Shown here one piece after another: positions 1 through 12,600 of a stretch of DNA of 64,000 bases. The notes under the pieces are model-generated. The model saw only the letters and a program-made list of their open reading frames with translations. It was not told where the DNA came from and made no database searches. The stretch comes from Actinoplanes sp. N902-109 (GTDB taxonomy: Bacteria; Actinomycetota; Actinomycetes; Mycobacteriales; Micromonosporaceae), in the NCBI RefSeq assembly GCF_000389965.1, contig NC_021191.1, forward strand, positions 3,411,501 to 3,475,500, given 5' to 3'. The translations under genes and the position numbers were made by a program. Position 1 is the first letter of the stretch; the number at the start of each line of letters is the position of its first letter.

Positions 1-3000
1 GATGAGTTGCTGGCGTTGACCGCTGATGTTGACTCGCGGGCCCCTGCCGTGCCGTGGTTGTCAACTGTTGACGGCACGTGGGTGGATGGCCCGCTGAGCG
101 TTGACTACTGGTTCCGCAACCTGCGTGAGCAAGTCGGTTTTGCTCAAGCGGTGGACGTGCTCGCCGGCACCGGGCCCGCGGCGGTGGGCGAGGCAGTCTT
201 CATCGAGGTGTCGGCAAGCCCCGTATTGATGCAGTCCATGGTTGACGCGGTCACGGTGCCGACGTTGCGGCGTGATGATGGATCGGCCACTCGGCTGGTG
301 ACCTCGCTGGCTGAGGCGTTCGTGCAGGGTGTCGCCGTTGATTGGGCGGCAGTGCTCGGAGCTGGCGCTGAGCGGGTGCTCGACCTGCCGACGTATCCGT
401 TCCAGCGGCAGCGTTTCTGGGCGCTGCCCGATCGGGCGAGCGGGGACGTAGCGGGTCTGGGTTTGGACGCGGTGCAGCACCCGTTGCTGGGTGCGGTGGT
501 GGCGTTGCCGGGCTCCGACAGTGTCGTGTTGACCGGCCGGGTATCGCTGGCGACGCACAGTTGGCTGGCCGATCACGCGGTGCGGGGCACCGTGTTGATG
601 CCGGGCACCGGGTTTGTTGAGCTGGTGGTGCGGGCCGCTGACGAGGTCGGCTGCGGTGTTGTTGACGAGCTGGTGATTGAGGCGCCGTTGCGCTTGCCGG
701 TGGCCGGTGGGGTGCAGTTGTCGGTGCCGGTGGGGGAGGCCGACGAGGGTGGGCGTAGGCAGGTGACGGTCCACTCGCGTACGGATGCGGCTGACACCTG
801 GACCCGGCACGTGACCGGCACCGTCAGCGCTGCCAGTGCCCCGGCAACCACGCCGGACCTGGCCGCCTGGCCACCTGGCCAGGCGCAGCCGGTCGACCTC
901 TCCGGCTTCTACGACGAGCTCGCTGCGGTGGGCTACGAGTACGGACCCGCCTTCCAGGGGCTGCGGGCTGCCTGGCGCGCCGGGGACACGGTGTACGCGG
1001 AGGTGGCGCTCGCCGACGCCCTGGTGCAGGACGCGGGCCGGTTCGCCGTACACCCGGCTCTGCTGGACGCCGCTCTGCATACCGGTCTTCTCACCGGGCC
1101 GGACAACCGGCAAGGCGTCCGGTTGCCGTTCTCCTGGAACAACGTCAGCATCCACGCGAGCGGCCCAGCTCGGCTCCGCGTCACCATGACCGGCGAAGGC
1201 CTGCGCCTCGCCGACGAGTTCGGACATCCCGTGGCCGAGATCGGCGCGCTGGTGACCCGGCCGATGACCGACGATGCCGTCACCGACCTGCTCGCCGTCA
1301 CCTGGACCGAGATCCCGGCCGTGGCGTCGGCCACCGGGGCCGAGGTGTTCACGGCGCTTCCGTCCGACGCCGCTGCCGACGTGCCGGCCGAGACCCGGGC
1401 GCTGACCGTCCGTACCCTGGCGGCGATCCAGTCATGGCTGGATCGGGATGACGGCACCCTTGTCATCAATGTTGACACCGGGCTCACCGGCGCGGCTGTG
1501 TCGGGTCTCGTACGGTCGGCGCAGTCGGAGCACCCGAGCCGGTTCGTGCTGGTGGAGAGCGACGACGCACTGACCACCGAACAGCTCGCGGCGATGGCCG
1601 GGCTGGACGAACCGCGGGTCCGCGTGATGGCCGGGCGCATCGAGGTGCCACGGCTGACCCGGGCGAACCAGCCGCTCACCATCCCCGCGGAGAGGTCCTG
1701 GCTGCTCGAACAGCCCCGCAGCGGCACCCTGCAGGACCTCGCGCTGCTCCCGACCGACACCGGCGACCGGCCCCTGCGCCCCGGCGAGGTACGCCTGGAG
1801 GTCCGCGCCGCCGGACTGAACTTCCGGGACGTCGTGGTGGCGCTCGGCATGGTCACCGACACGCGGCTGGCCGGTGGGGAAGCCGCCGGAGTCGTGCTCG
1901 AGACCGGGCCCGGCGTCACCGGCTTCGCCGTGGGAGACCACGTCTTCGGACTGCTGGGCGGCGGGTTCGGGTCGATAGCGATCGCCGACAGCCGCACGCT
2001 CGCGCCGATACCCGAGGGATGGTCGTTCACCACGGCCGCCTCCGTGCCGGTGGTGTTCGCGACTGCCTACTACGCGCTGGTTGATCTGGCCGTGCTCGGT
2101 GCGGGTGAGTCCGTGTTGATTCATGCCGCTGCTGGTGGGGTGGGTATGGCGGCGACTCAGCTTGCTCGGCATTTGGGTGCGGAGGTCTTTGCGACGGCGA
2201 GTGCGGGGAAACAGCATGTTCTTCGTAGGGTGGGGTTGGACGATTCTCGGGTTGCTGATTCGCGTACCACGGAGTTTCGGGAGAAGTTCGGTGGTCGTGT
2301 TGATGTGGTGTTGAACTCGCTTAGCGGTGAGTTCGTTGACGCCTCGTTGGATGTGTTGTCTGACGGTGGCCGGTTTGTGGAGATGGGTAAGACCGACATC
2401 CGGGCCGGCTCGGGACGGCCGGGTGTCTCCTACCGGGCGTTCGACTTGCTGGAGGCCGGTCCGGAACGTTTGCGGGAGATCCTGGCTGAACTGTTGACGT
2501 TGTTCGAGCGGGGCGTGCTGCAACCGTTGCCGGTACGCGCGTGGGACATCCGGCAGGCGCGCGAGGCGTTCAGCTGGATGAGCCGGGCTCGGCATGTCGG
2601 CAAGATTGTTCTCACCGTTCCGCGTCGTCTTGATGGGGACGGCACGGTGTTGATTACTGGTGGTTCGGGTGTGCTGGCCGGCATTGTGGCGCGGCATCTG
2701 GTGCGTGAGTACGACGCCCGGCACCTGTTGCTGGTCTCGCGTAGTGCACCGGATGAGGGTTTGCTGGCTGAGCTGGGTGAGCGGGCGGAGGTGGTGCTGT
2801 GTGACGTTTCCGACCGTACGGCGCTGGAGAGCGTGCTTTCCGGCCGTACGTTGACGGCGGTCATCCACACGGCGGGCGCCCTGGACGACGGCGTTGTCGA
2901 GGCGCAGACGCCCCAACGGATCGACTCGGTGTTCCGCCCCAAGGTTGACGGCGCCTGGCACCTGCACGAATTGACCCGGAACATGGACCTCGCCGCGTTC

Positions 3001-3660
3001 ATCATGTACTCGTCGGCCGCGGGCATCATGGGCAGCGCGGGGCAGGGCAACTACGCGGCGGCCAACGCCTTCGTGGACGCGTTGGCCGTACAGCGTCAGC
3101 ATGAAGGTTTGCCGGGCTTGGCGCTCGCCTGGGGTCTGTGGGCGGACGCAAGCGGCCTGACCGCCCAGCTCACCGACGCCGACCACGACCGCATCCGACG
3201 CGCCGGGCAGCGCACCATCTCCGCCGAGCACGGGATGCGGCTGTTCGACGGCGCGCTGCGCCACGGTGAGCCGTTCCTGGTGACGGCGGCGCTCGATCCG
3301 GTGCGTGAGGGCGAGATCCCGCCGCTGCTGCGGTCGCTGCACCGCCCGGTGGTGCGGCGGGCCGTACCGGCCGGCGGTGAGTCGTCGCAGCATTGGCTGG
3401 TTCGCTTGACGCCGGCCGAGCGGGAAGCGGCGCTGCTGAAGGCCGTTTCGGAAAGCGCCGCAACGGTGCTGGGACACGCCGACGCCCGGTCCATCCCGCC
3501 GAGCGCAGTCTTCCGCGACCTGGGGATGGACTCGCTGACCGCGGTCGAACTCCGCAACAACCTGGCCAAAACCACCGGCCTGCGCCTACCGGCCACGATG
3601 GCGTTCGACTATCCCACCCCCACCGCCCTGGCGTCCCGGCTCGACGAACTGCTCACCGGC
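1..3660 (+). other. RapA module 1: (AT, methylmalonyl)-DH-ER-KR-ACP, fully reducing
   Basis: The visible AT end (1-420) is almost identical to the ends of the methylmalonyl ATs in later modules, so it is assigned methylmalonyl although its own YASH motif is outside the window. DH runs about 478-1290, with catalytic His at 574 in an HxxxGxxxxP motif and Asp at 1066. ER runs about 1680-2630 with NADPH loop HAAAGGVGMAA at 2122. The position that reports on methyl stereochemistry (after ALGM) is Val, codon 1852, predicting a 2R methyl. KR runs from 2641 with active Tyr at 3052 and an LDD (B-type) motif. The ACP phosphopantetheine Ser is codon 3532. In rapamycin this module sets CH2-36 and the C35 methyl, and 35R agrees with Val. 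Confidence 0.88.
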
Positions 3661-6600
3661 GAGACCCCGGCCCCGGCGGTCAAATCGGAGGCACCCACGT
3701 CGACAGCCACGGACGAGCCGCTCGCGATTGTCGGTATGGCATGTCGCTTGCCGGGTGGGGTGTCGTCGCCGGAGGAGTTGTGGCGGTTGGTGGTGTCGGG
3801 TGGTGATGCGATTTCTGATTTTCCGGTGGATCGTGGCTGGGATGTCTCGGGTTTGCGGGGTGGCTTCCTGGCGGGTGCGGCTGATTTCGATGCGGCGTTC
3901 TTCGGGATCAGTCCGCGTGAGGCTTTGGCGATGGATCCGCAGCAGCGGGTTGTTTTGGAGACGTCGTGGGAGGCGTTGGAGCGGGCGGGGATCCGGCCTG
4001 ATTCGCTGCGTGGTAGTGACACCGGTGTGTTCATGGGTGCCTACCCCGGTGGGTACGGGGTCGGGGCCGACTTGGGTGGTTTTGGTGCGACCGCGGGTGC
4101 GGTGAGTGTCTTGTCGGGTCGGGTCTCTTACTTCTTCGGGTTTGAGGGTCCGGCGATGACGGTGGACACGGCGTGTTCGTCGTCGTTGGTGGCGTTGCAT
4201 CAGGCCGGTTATGCGTTGCGGCAGGGTGAGTGTTCGATCGCCTTGGTTGGTGGTGTGACGGTGATGGCGACGCCGCAGACGTTCGTGGAGTTCGCTCGGC
4301 AGGGTGGCCTTGCCGCCGATGGGCGTAGTAAGGCTTTCGCGGACAGTGCGGACGGTGCGGGATTCTCCGAGGGTGTTGGTGTGCTGGTCGTCGAGCGGCT
4401 GTCGGATGCCCAGGCCAAGAACCATCAGATCCTTGCTGTGGTACGGGGTTCGGCTGTCAACCAGGACGGCGCTTCCAACGGTTTGACGGCACCGAACGGC
4501 CCGTCGCAGCAACGGGTGATCCGCCAGGCCCTCGCCAACGCCTCGCTCAACCCCGCAGACGTCGACGTCGTGGAGGCGCACGGCACCGGCACCACCCTGG
4601 GTGACCCGATTGAAGCCCAAGCGCTGCTGGCCACCTATGGGCAGGGCCGGGCGGTGCCGTTGTTGCTGGGGTCGGTGAAGTCCAACGTCGGCCACACCCA
4701 GGCCGCAGCAGGCGTCGCCGGTGTCATCAAGATGGTGCTGGCTCTGCAGCACGGCGTTGTTCCGCAAACCCTGCATGTTGACGAGCCGTCGCGACATGTT
4801 GACTGGTCGGCTGGTTCGGTTGAGTTGGCGACGTCGAACCGGTCGTTGCCTTCGTTCGATCGTCCGTGGCGCGCGGGTGTGTCGTCGTTCGGCATCAGCG
4901 GCACGAACGCTCACGTCATCCTCGAAGCCGCCCCTGCCCCTGCCCCTGCCTTTGATCCTGATTCGACCTCCGGCGCCACAGGCCTTGCTGGAGCAGCAGC
5001 GCTGCCCCTGGCCATCTCGGCCCGCTCGGAATCAGCTCTAGCCGACCTGACAACCCGGCTGCGCGCCTACCTGACCGCCAACCCCGACACCGACCTGCAC
5101 ACCACCGCCACCACCCTGGCCACCACACGCTCATCATTCGACCACCGCGCCGTCCTGCTCGGCGATGACACCATCACCGGCACCGCCGCCGTGGATCCGC
5201 GTGTGGTGTTCGTGTTCTCCGGCCAAGGCTCACAACGCGCGGGCATGGGCGCCGAGTTGGCCGCGGCGTTCCCCGTCTTCGCCGACATCCATCAACGTGT
5301 GTGGGGCCTGCTCAATGTTGACGAGGACCTCAACGTTGACGACACGGGTTATGCCCAGCCGGCGTTGTTCGCCCTGCAGGTGGCGTTGTTCGGGTTGCTG
5401 GAGTCGTGGGGTGTGCGCCCGGATGCGTTGATCGGCCATTCGATCGGTGAGCTTGCCGCTGCCTATGTTGCTGGTGTTTGGTCGTTGGAGGATGCCTGCA
5501 CGCTGGTGTCGGCGCGGGCGCGGTTGATGCAGGCGTTGCCGTCGGGCGGTGTGATGGTGGCGGTGCCGGTGTCGGAGGACGAGGCTCGCACGGTTCTGCG
5601 TGATGGTGTGGAGATCGCCGCGGTCAACGGCCCGTCATCGGTGGTGCTCTCCGGTGACGAGGACGCCGTGTTGCAAGCGGTCGCCGGGTTCCCACGGTGG
5701 ACCCGACTGTCGACCAGCCACGCCTTCCACTCGGCACGCATGAACCCGATGCTCGAGGAGTTCCGTGCGGTCGCCGAGCAGCTGACTTACCACCAGCCGT
5801 CGGTCGAGATGGCTGCTGGCGAGCAGGTTGTTACGCCGGAGTACTGGGTGCGTCAGGTCCGTGATGCGGTGCGGTTTGGTGAGCAGGTCGCGGCGTACGA
5901 GGACGCGGTTTTCGTGGAGATCGGGCCGGGCCGCAACCTCGCCCGGTTGATTGATGGCGTTGCGATGCTCAACGGCGAGAACGAGACACACGCCGCACTG
6001 ACCGGCCTGTCACAACTGTTCGTCCGAGGCATCATGCCTGACTGGTCGGCGGTGCTGGGTGTGAGCACCGGGCGGGTGCTGGACCTGCCGACGTACCCGT
6101 TCCAGCACGAGCGGTACTGGCTGCGCGGCGCCGACCGGGTGGAAGGACACCCGCTGCTGGGGTTGCCGGTGCGGCTGGCCTCGTCCGATGAGGTGGTGTT
6201 CACCGCCAAGATTTTCCGGGACAGCGACCAGTGGTTGCGGGATCTGGCTGTCCTGCCCGCGGCGGCATTCGTCGAGATCGCGGTGTCGGCGGCGGATGAG
6301 GTCGGCTGCGGCCAGGTCGAAGAGTTGGTCGTCGAGTCCCTGCCGCGGCTTCCCGAGGACGCCGCTGTCGAGGTGCAGACCTGGATCGGGGGACCGGAGG
6401 ACGGGGGCAGGCGGCGGCTCACCGTCTACGGGCGGTACACGGAGACCGAGCCGTGGATCCCGCTTGCCAACGGCATTCTGACATCCGGCCCAGCACCGAG
6501 TCCCGACCACGCGGACCCAGCTTGGCCGCCGGTGGGAGCAGTGCCCGTGGACGCGGATGTGCCGGCGTGGCGGCGCGGCAGTGAGCTGTTCGCCGAAGTC

Positions 6601-9600
6601 GCCCTCGACGGGGAGCTGGACGCGGCCAGGTTCGCGATGCACCCGGCCTTGCTGGATGCCGCTGTCGACGTCGCGGGTGACGGCGTGGCGGCTGTTTGGC
6701 GTGGCCTGACTTTGCATGCTTCGAAAGCAACCGAGCTTCGTGTTCACCTCACGGACCACGGTGTCGTCGCCGTCGATCCAGCGGGCTTGCCCGTGCTGTC
6801 GGCCGGTGCCCTCATCCGGCGACCCCTTCCGATCCGGGAACCTCACTCCAGCGACCTGCTCACGGTGTCGTGGACCGAGATTCCGGCGCCTGCTTCTTCC
6901 ACGAGTGACGTGGCTGAGGTGTTCACGGCACTGCCCGATGACAGCACCGACGTATTGACCCAGACCCGCGCGTTGACCAGTCAAGTGTTGACGGCCATTC
7001 AGTCATGGCTTGATCGTGACGACGGCACCCTCCTCATCCGGACCGGCATGGGACTGGCCGGTGCGGCGGTGTCGGGGTTGGTGCGGTCGGCACAGTCGGA
7101 GCATCCCGGCCGGTTCGTGCTGGTGGAAAGCGACGATGACGTCGATGGTCCGGCACTGGACTCGCCTGCCTCGCCCGGATCGTCCGTCTGGCCGGGATCG
7201 CCGGCTTCGCTGGCCTCGCTTGATGAGCCGCGGCTGCGTATGACCGGCGGCCGTATCGAGGTGCCCCGGCTGACCCGGGTGAGCTCCGAACCGGCTGGTG
7301 AGGCTGTGTGGGACCCGGAAGGCACGGTGGTCATCACCGGTGGCTCGGGTGTCTTGGCCGGGATCCTGGCTCGCCATCTGGTGAACGAGAGGGGTATGCG
7401 CCGACTGCTGCTGCTCTCGCGTGGTGCGCCGGATGAGGCGCTGCTCACCGAGCTGGGTGACCGGGCGGAGGCTGCTGTTTGCGACGTTTCGGATCGCGCC
7501 GCTCTCGAGCGGGTGCTGGCGGGGCGCCGGTTGACGGCAGTTGTTCATACCGCCGGTGTCATTGACGACGGCGTGATCGAGTCGATGATACCCGAACGTA
7601 TTGACGCGGTGCTTCGGGCGAAGGTTGACGGTGCTTGGCATCTGCACGAGTTGACCCGTGAGCAAGAGCTGGCCGCTTTTGTGGTGTATTCGTCGGCGGC
7701 TGGGGTGCTGGGCAGTGCTGGGCAGGGCAACTATGCGGCCGCGAACGCATTTGTGGATGCGTTGGCTGAGCGGCGCCGGGCTGAGGGTTTGCCGGGGCTG
7801 GCTGTGGCGTGGGGGTTGTGGGAGGACAGCAGTGGGCTGACAGCTCAGCTGTCCGACGCCGACCGCGAACGTATGCGGCGTAGCGGGTTCACCTCCATCA
7901 CCGCCGAACACGGCATGCGCTTGTTGGACATGGCCCTGCGTCACCGTGAACCGGCCGTGGTTGCGGCGCCGACGACTGCGGTAGGCGACGGCGAAGTCCC
8001 GGCGCTGCTGCGTTCCTTGCACCGTACGGGAAGCCGGAGGAAGGCATCGACCGGCGCGGGGCAGTGGCTCGTCGGCCTTTCGCCGGTGGAGCGGGAACGG
8101 GCGCTGTTGACGGCTGTGCGGGACAACGCCGCAGTCGTCCTGGGACACCACGGAGCTCGGGCCATCCCGGCGAACGCCGCCTTCCGAGATCTCGGGATGG
8201 ACTCGCTGACCGCCGTCGAACTGCGCAACAGTCTGGCGAAGACCACCGGGCTGCGGCTGCCGGCGACGTTGGTGTTCGACTACCCGACCCCGGCGGCCCT
8301 CGCCGCCCGGCTCGACGAGCTGCTGGTCGGCCGTGCCGCCGCTCCCGCCCGTCGAGCAGCTTCAGCGGTGGGCCAGGACGAGCCGCTGGCGATCGTGGGT
8401 ATGGCTTGCCGGTTGCCGGGTGGGGTGTCGTCGCCGGAAGACCTGTGGCGGCTGGTCGAGTCGGGCACGGACGCGATTTCCGGTTTCCCGACTGACCGTG
8501 GCTGGGACGTCGAGAACCTGTTCGATCCGGATCCGGATGCGGCGGGTAAGACATATTGCGTGCAGGGTGGTTTCCTGGACACGGCGGCGGAGTTTGATGC
8601 CGGGTTCTTCGGGATCAGTCCGCGTGAGGCCTTGGCGATGGATCCGCAGCAGCGGCTGGTGCTGGAAGCCTCGTGGGAGGCGTTCGAGCGGGCCGGCATC
8701 GACCCCGGTTCGATGCGCGGCAGCGACACCGGCGTGTTCATCGGCGCCTACCCCGGCGGGTACGGCGTCGGCGTCGAGTTCGGCGGCTTGGGTGCGACGG
8801 CGGGAGCGGGCAGCGTGCTCTCGGGCCGGGTGTCCTACTTCTTCGGCCTCGAAGGTCCGGCGATGACGGTGGACACGGCGTGTTCGTCGTCGTTGGTGGC
8901 GTTGCATCAGGCCGGGTACGCGCTGCGGCAGGGCGACTGTTCGCTGGCCCTCGTCGGCGGGGTCACCGTGATGTCTACGCCGCACATTTTCGTGGAATTC
9001 TCGCGTCAACGCGGGCTCTCGGTGGACGGGCGGTGCAAGGCGTTCGGGGACGGCGCCGACGGCACGGGCTGGGCCGAGGGTGTCGGCGTGCTGCTCGTCG
9101 AGCGGCTGTCGGACGCGCGCCGTAACGGGCACCGGGTCCTCGCGGTGGTCAAGGGTTCGGCTGTCAACCAGGACGGTGCATCCAACGGGTTGACGGCGCC
9201 GAACGGGCCGTCGCAGCAGCGGGTGATCGAGGCTGCGCTCGCCAGCGCGGGCCTCAGCGCGGCGGATGTCGACGTCGTGGAAGCCCATGGCACGGGTACG
9301 ACGCTGGGTGATCCGATCGAGGCGCAGGCGGTCCTCGCCACGTACGGTCAAGGTCGCTCGACGCCGTTGTTGCTGGGCTCGCTGAAGTCGAACATCGGGC
9401 ACACTCAGGCTGCCGCTGGTGTGGCTGGTGTGATCAAGATGGTGATGGCGCTTCAACACGGGGTCGTTCCACAGACTTTGCATATTGACGTGCCGTCGCG
9501 TCATGTTGACTGGTCGGCTGGTGCGGTTGACGTGGTCACGTCGAATCAACCGTGGCCGTCGTCGGGTCGGCCGGGGCGTGCTGGTGTGTCGGCGTTCGGG

Positions 9601-12600
9601 GTCAGTGGCACCAACGCGCACGTGATTTTGGAGAGTGCGCCGGACGAGCCGGTCTCGGAGGTTGCCGGTCCGGCGCCGGTGGTCGCGGATGTGGTGCCGC
9701 TGGTGCTGTCTGCTCGCACTGTGCCGGCTTTGGGTGAGCTTGAGGCTCGGGTGCGCGCCTATGTGGCGGCGGCCGAGGATGACAGGGCTGTTGCTGCGAC
9801 GTTGGCGTGGTCTCGGGCGGTGTTCGAGCACAGGGCTGTGCTGATCGGTGAAGACACCATCACCGGGGTGGCTGCGGTCGATCCGCGGGTGGTGTTCGTG
9901 TTCCCGGGCCAGGGCTGGCAGTGGCTGGGCATGGGTGTCCAGCTACGCGACTCGTCGGTGGTGTTCGCCTCACGCATGGCCGAGTGTGCTGCCGCGTTGA
10001 GCGAGTTCGTTGACTGGGACCTGTTTGCCGCTCTAGACGACCCGGCGGTGGTGGATCGGGTTGATGTAGTCCAGCCGGTGTGCTGGGCCGTCATGGTGTC
10101 GCTCGCCGCTGTCTGGCAGGCCGCTGGTGTCACCCCCGACGCCGTCGTCGGGCACTCCCAGGGCGAGATCGCCGCTGCGGTGGTGGCGGGTTCGCTGTCT
10201 CTGCGCGACGGCGCGAGGGTGGTGGCGCAGCGCAGCCAGCTGATCGCACAAGGCCTGGCCGGTCACGGCGCCATGGCCTCCATCGCCCTGCCTGCCGACG
10301 AGATCACCCTGGTCGACGGTGCCTGGATCGCGGCGCTCAACGGCCCGGCATCCACGGTGATCGCGGGCACGCCCGAAGCGGTCGAGGCGGTGCTTGCCGC
10401 TCAGGATGCCCGGGTGCGGCGGATCGCGGTGGATTATGCCTCGCATACCCCGCAGGTTGAGGCGATTCGTGATGAGTTGCTGGCGTTGACCGCTGATGTT
10501 GACTCGCAGGCCCCTGCTGTGCCGTGGTTGTCAACTGTTGACGGCGCGTGGGTGGATGGCCCGCTGAGTGTGGACTACTGGTTCCGTAATCTGCGCGAGC
10601 AGGTCGGTTTTGCGCAGGCGGTGCAGACGCTGGGTGATGCGGTGTTCGTTGAGGTGTCGGCGAGTCCGGTGTTGATGCAGTCGATGGTTGATGCGGTCAC
10701 GGTGCCGACGTTGCGGCGTGATGATGGCAGTCCGGCCCGGCTGGTGACTTCGCTGGCTGAGGCGTTCGTGCAGGGCGTCGACGTTGATTGGGCGGCGGTG
10801 CTGGGGGCGGGCGCTGAGCGGGCGCTGGACCTGCCGACGTATCCCTTCGACCGTCAGCGGTATTGGGTTGTCGCTGACCGGGTGAGCGGGGATGTGTCGG
10901 GTGCTGGTCTGGGCACGGTGGAGCATCCGTTGCTGGGTGCGGTGGTGGCGTTGCCGGGCTCGGACGGGTTGGTGTTGACGGGTCGGGTGTCGTTGGCGAC
11001 GCACGGTTGGCTTGCCGATCATGCGGTGCGGGGCAGTGTGTTGATGCCGGGTACCGGGTTTGTTGAGCTGGTGGTGCGGGCCGCTGACGAGGTCGGCTGT
11101 GATGTCGTCGACGAGTTGGTGAGCGAAGCGCCTCTGATCGTCCCGGCTGCTGGTGGAGTCCAGCTGTCCCTGGCGGTTGGCGAAGCGGATGAGGGCGGGC
11201 GCCGGCAAGTCACCTTGTTCTCCCGGGCGGATGACGCCGACGAGTGGGTTCGGCATGTTACGGCGACCATCAGTGCCTCCGGGGCCGCGCTTGCGACGCC
11301 GCTGCTCGCCGAATGGCCGCCTGCCGGGGCCGAGTCGGTGGACGTGACCGGCTTCTACGAACGGCTCGCGGCTGCGGGACACGAGTATGGCCCGGCCTTC
11401 CAAGGGTTGCAGGTCGCCTGGCGTGCGGGGGACACCGTCTACGCAGAGGTCGCGCTCGCCGAGGAGCAGGAGCGCGAGGCGGCACGGTACGCAGTGCACC
11501 CCGCGCTGCTCGACGCCGCACTGCACGCCGGGATGGTGAGCGGATTCCAGGCCGACGGCACTGTGCGGTTGCCGTTCACTTGGAACAACGTTCGTGTGCA
11601 GGGCACCGGGCCGAAGCGGCTCCGGGTGGCCACCACGCGGGGGAGCCTGCAGCTTGCCGACGAGCAGGGGCGACCGGTGGCCGGCATCGGCTCGCTCGTG
11701 ACCCGCCGGATCGCCGATGACAATCAACTGTTGACCGTGACATGGACGGAAGTCACGGCCGGGGCACCCGTCAACGATGCTGAGGTGTTCACGGCTCTCC
11801 CCGGCAACAGCGCCGATGTGCTGGCGGAGATCCGTACGTTGACGGAACGGTTTTCCGAAGCGATCCAGGCATGGCTCGTACGGGACGACGGGACGCTGAT
11901 CGTCCGGACCGGCACAGGGTTGCCCAGCGCGGCAATATCGGGGCTGGTGCGGTCGGCGCAGTCGGAGTATCCGGGCCGGTTCGTGCTCGTGGAGAGCGAC
12001 GACGAAACCCTGCCGGACCTGACCGCGCTGGTCTCGCTGGACGAACCACAGCTGCGTATCAACGACGGCCGCATCGAGGTGCCGCGGCTGACGCGGGTGA
12101 CGGCCGAACCGGTCGAGCAGACTGCCTGGGATCCGGATGGCACCGTCCTGATCACCGGTGATCAGGCTGGCCATGTTGCCCGTCATCTGGTGACTGGGCG
12201 TGGGATGCGTAACCTGCTGCTGCTCCCGACCGGTGCCCCGGACGAGACCCTGGTCGACGAGCTGACGAAGCTGGGCGCGAAGGTTGAGGTCGCGGCGTGT
12301 GACCTGACGGATCGGGCTGCGCTGGCCGAGGTGCTGGCGGATGCACCGGCGTTGACGGTCGTCATCCACACGGCCGGCGCTCCCGACGGGGACACGACAT
12401 CGCTGATCGCCAGCTCCTGGCATCTGCACGAGTTGACACGTGATCGCGGTCTGGCGGCGTTCATCCTGTACTCGTCGGTTGACGGGTTGATGGGCGCTGC
12501 TCGGCGGAGCAGCTACGCATTTGTGGACGCTCTCGCCGTACACCGGAGGGATGAAGGTCTGCCGGGTCTTTCCCTTGCCTGGGGCGAGATCTCCGCCGAA

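Noticed and set aside
6148..6850. Working dehydratase in module 2 (and likewise module 5, 20613-21240)
   Set aside because: The catalytic HxxxGxxxxP motif is absent and the core is shortened.
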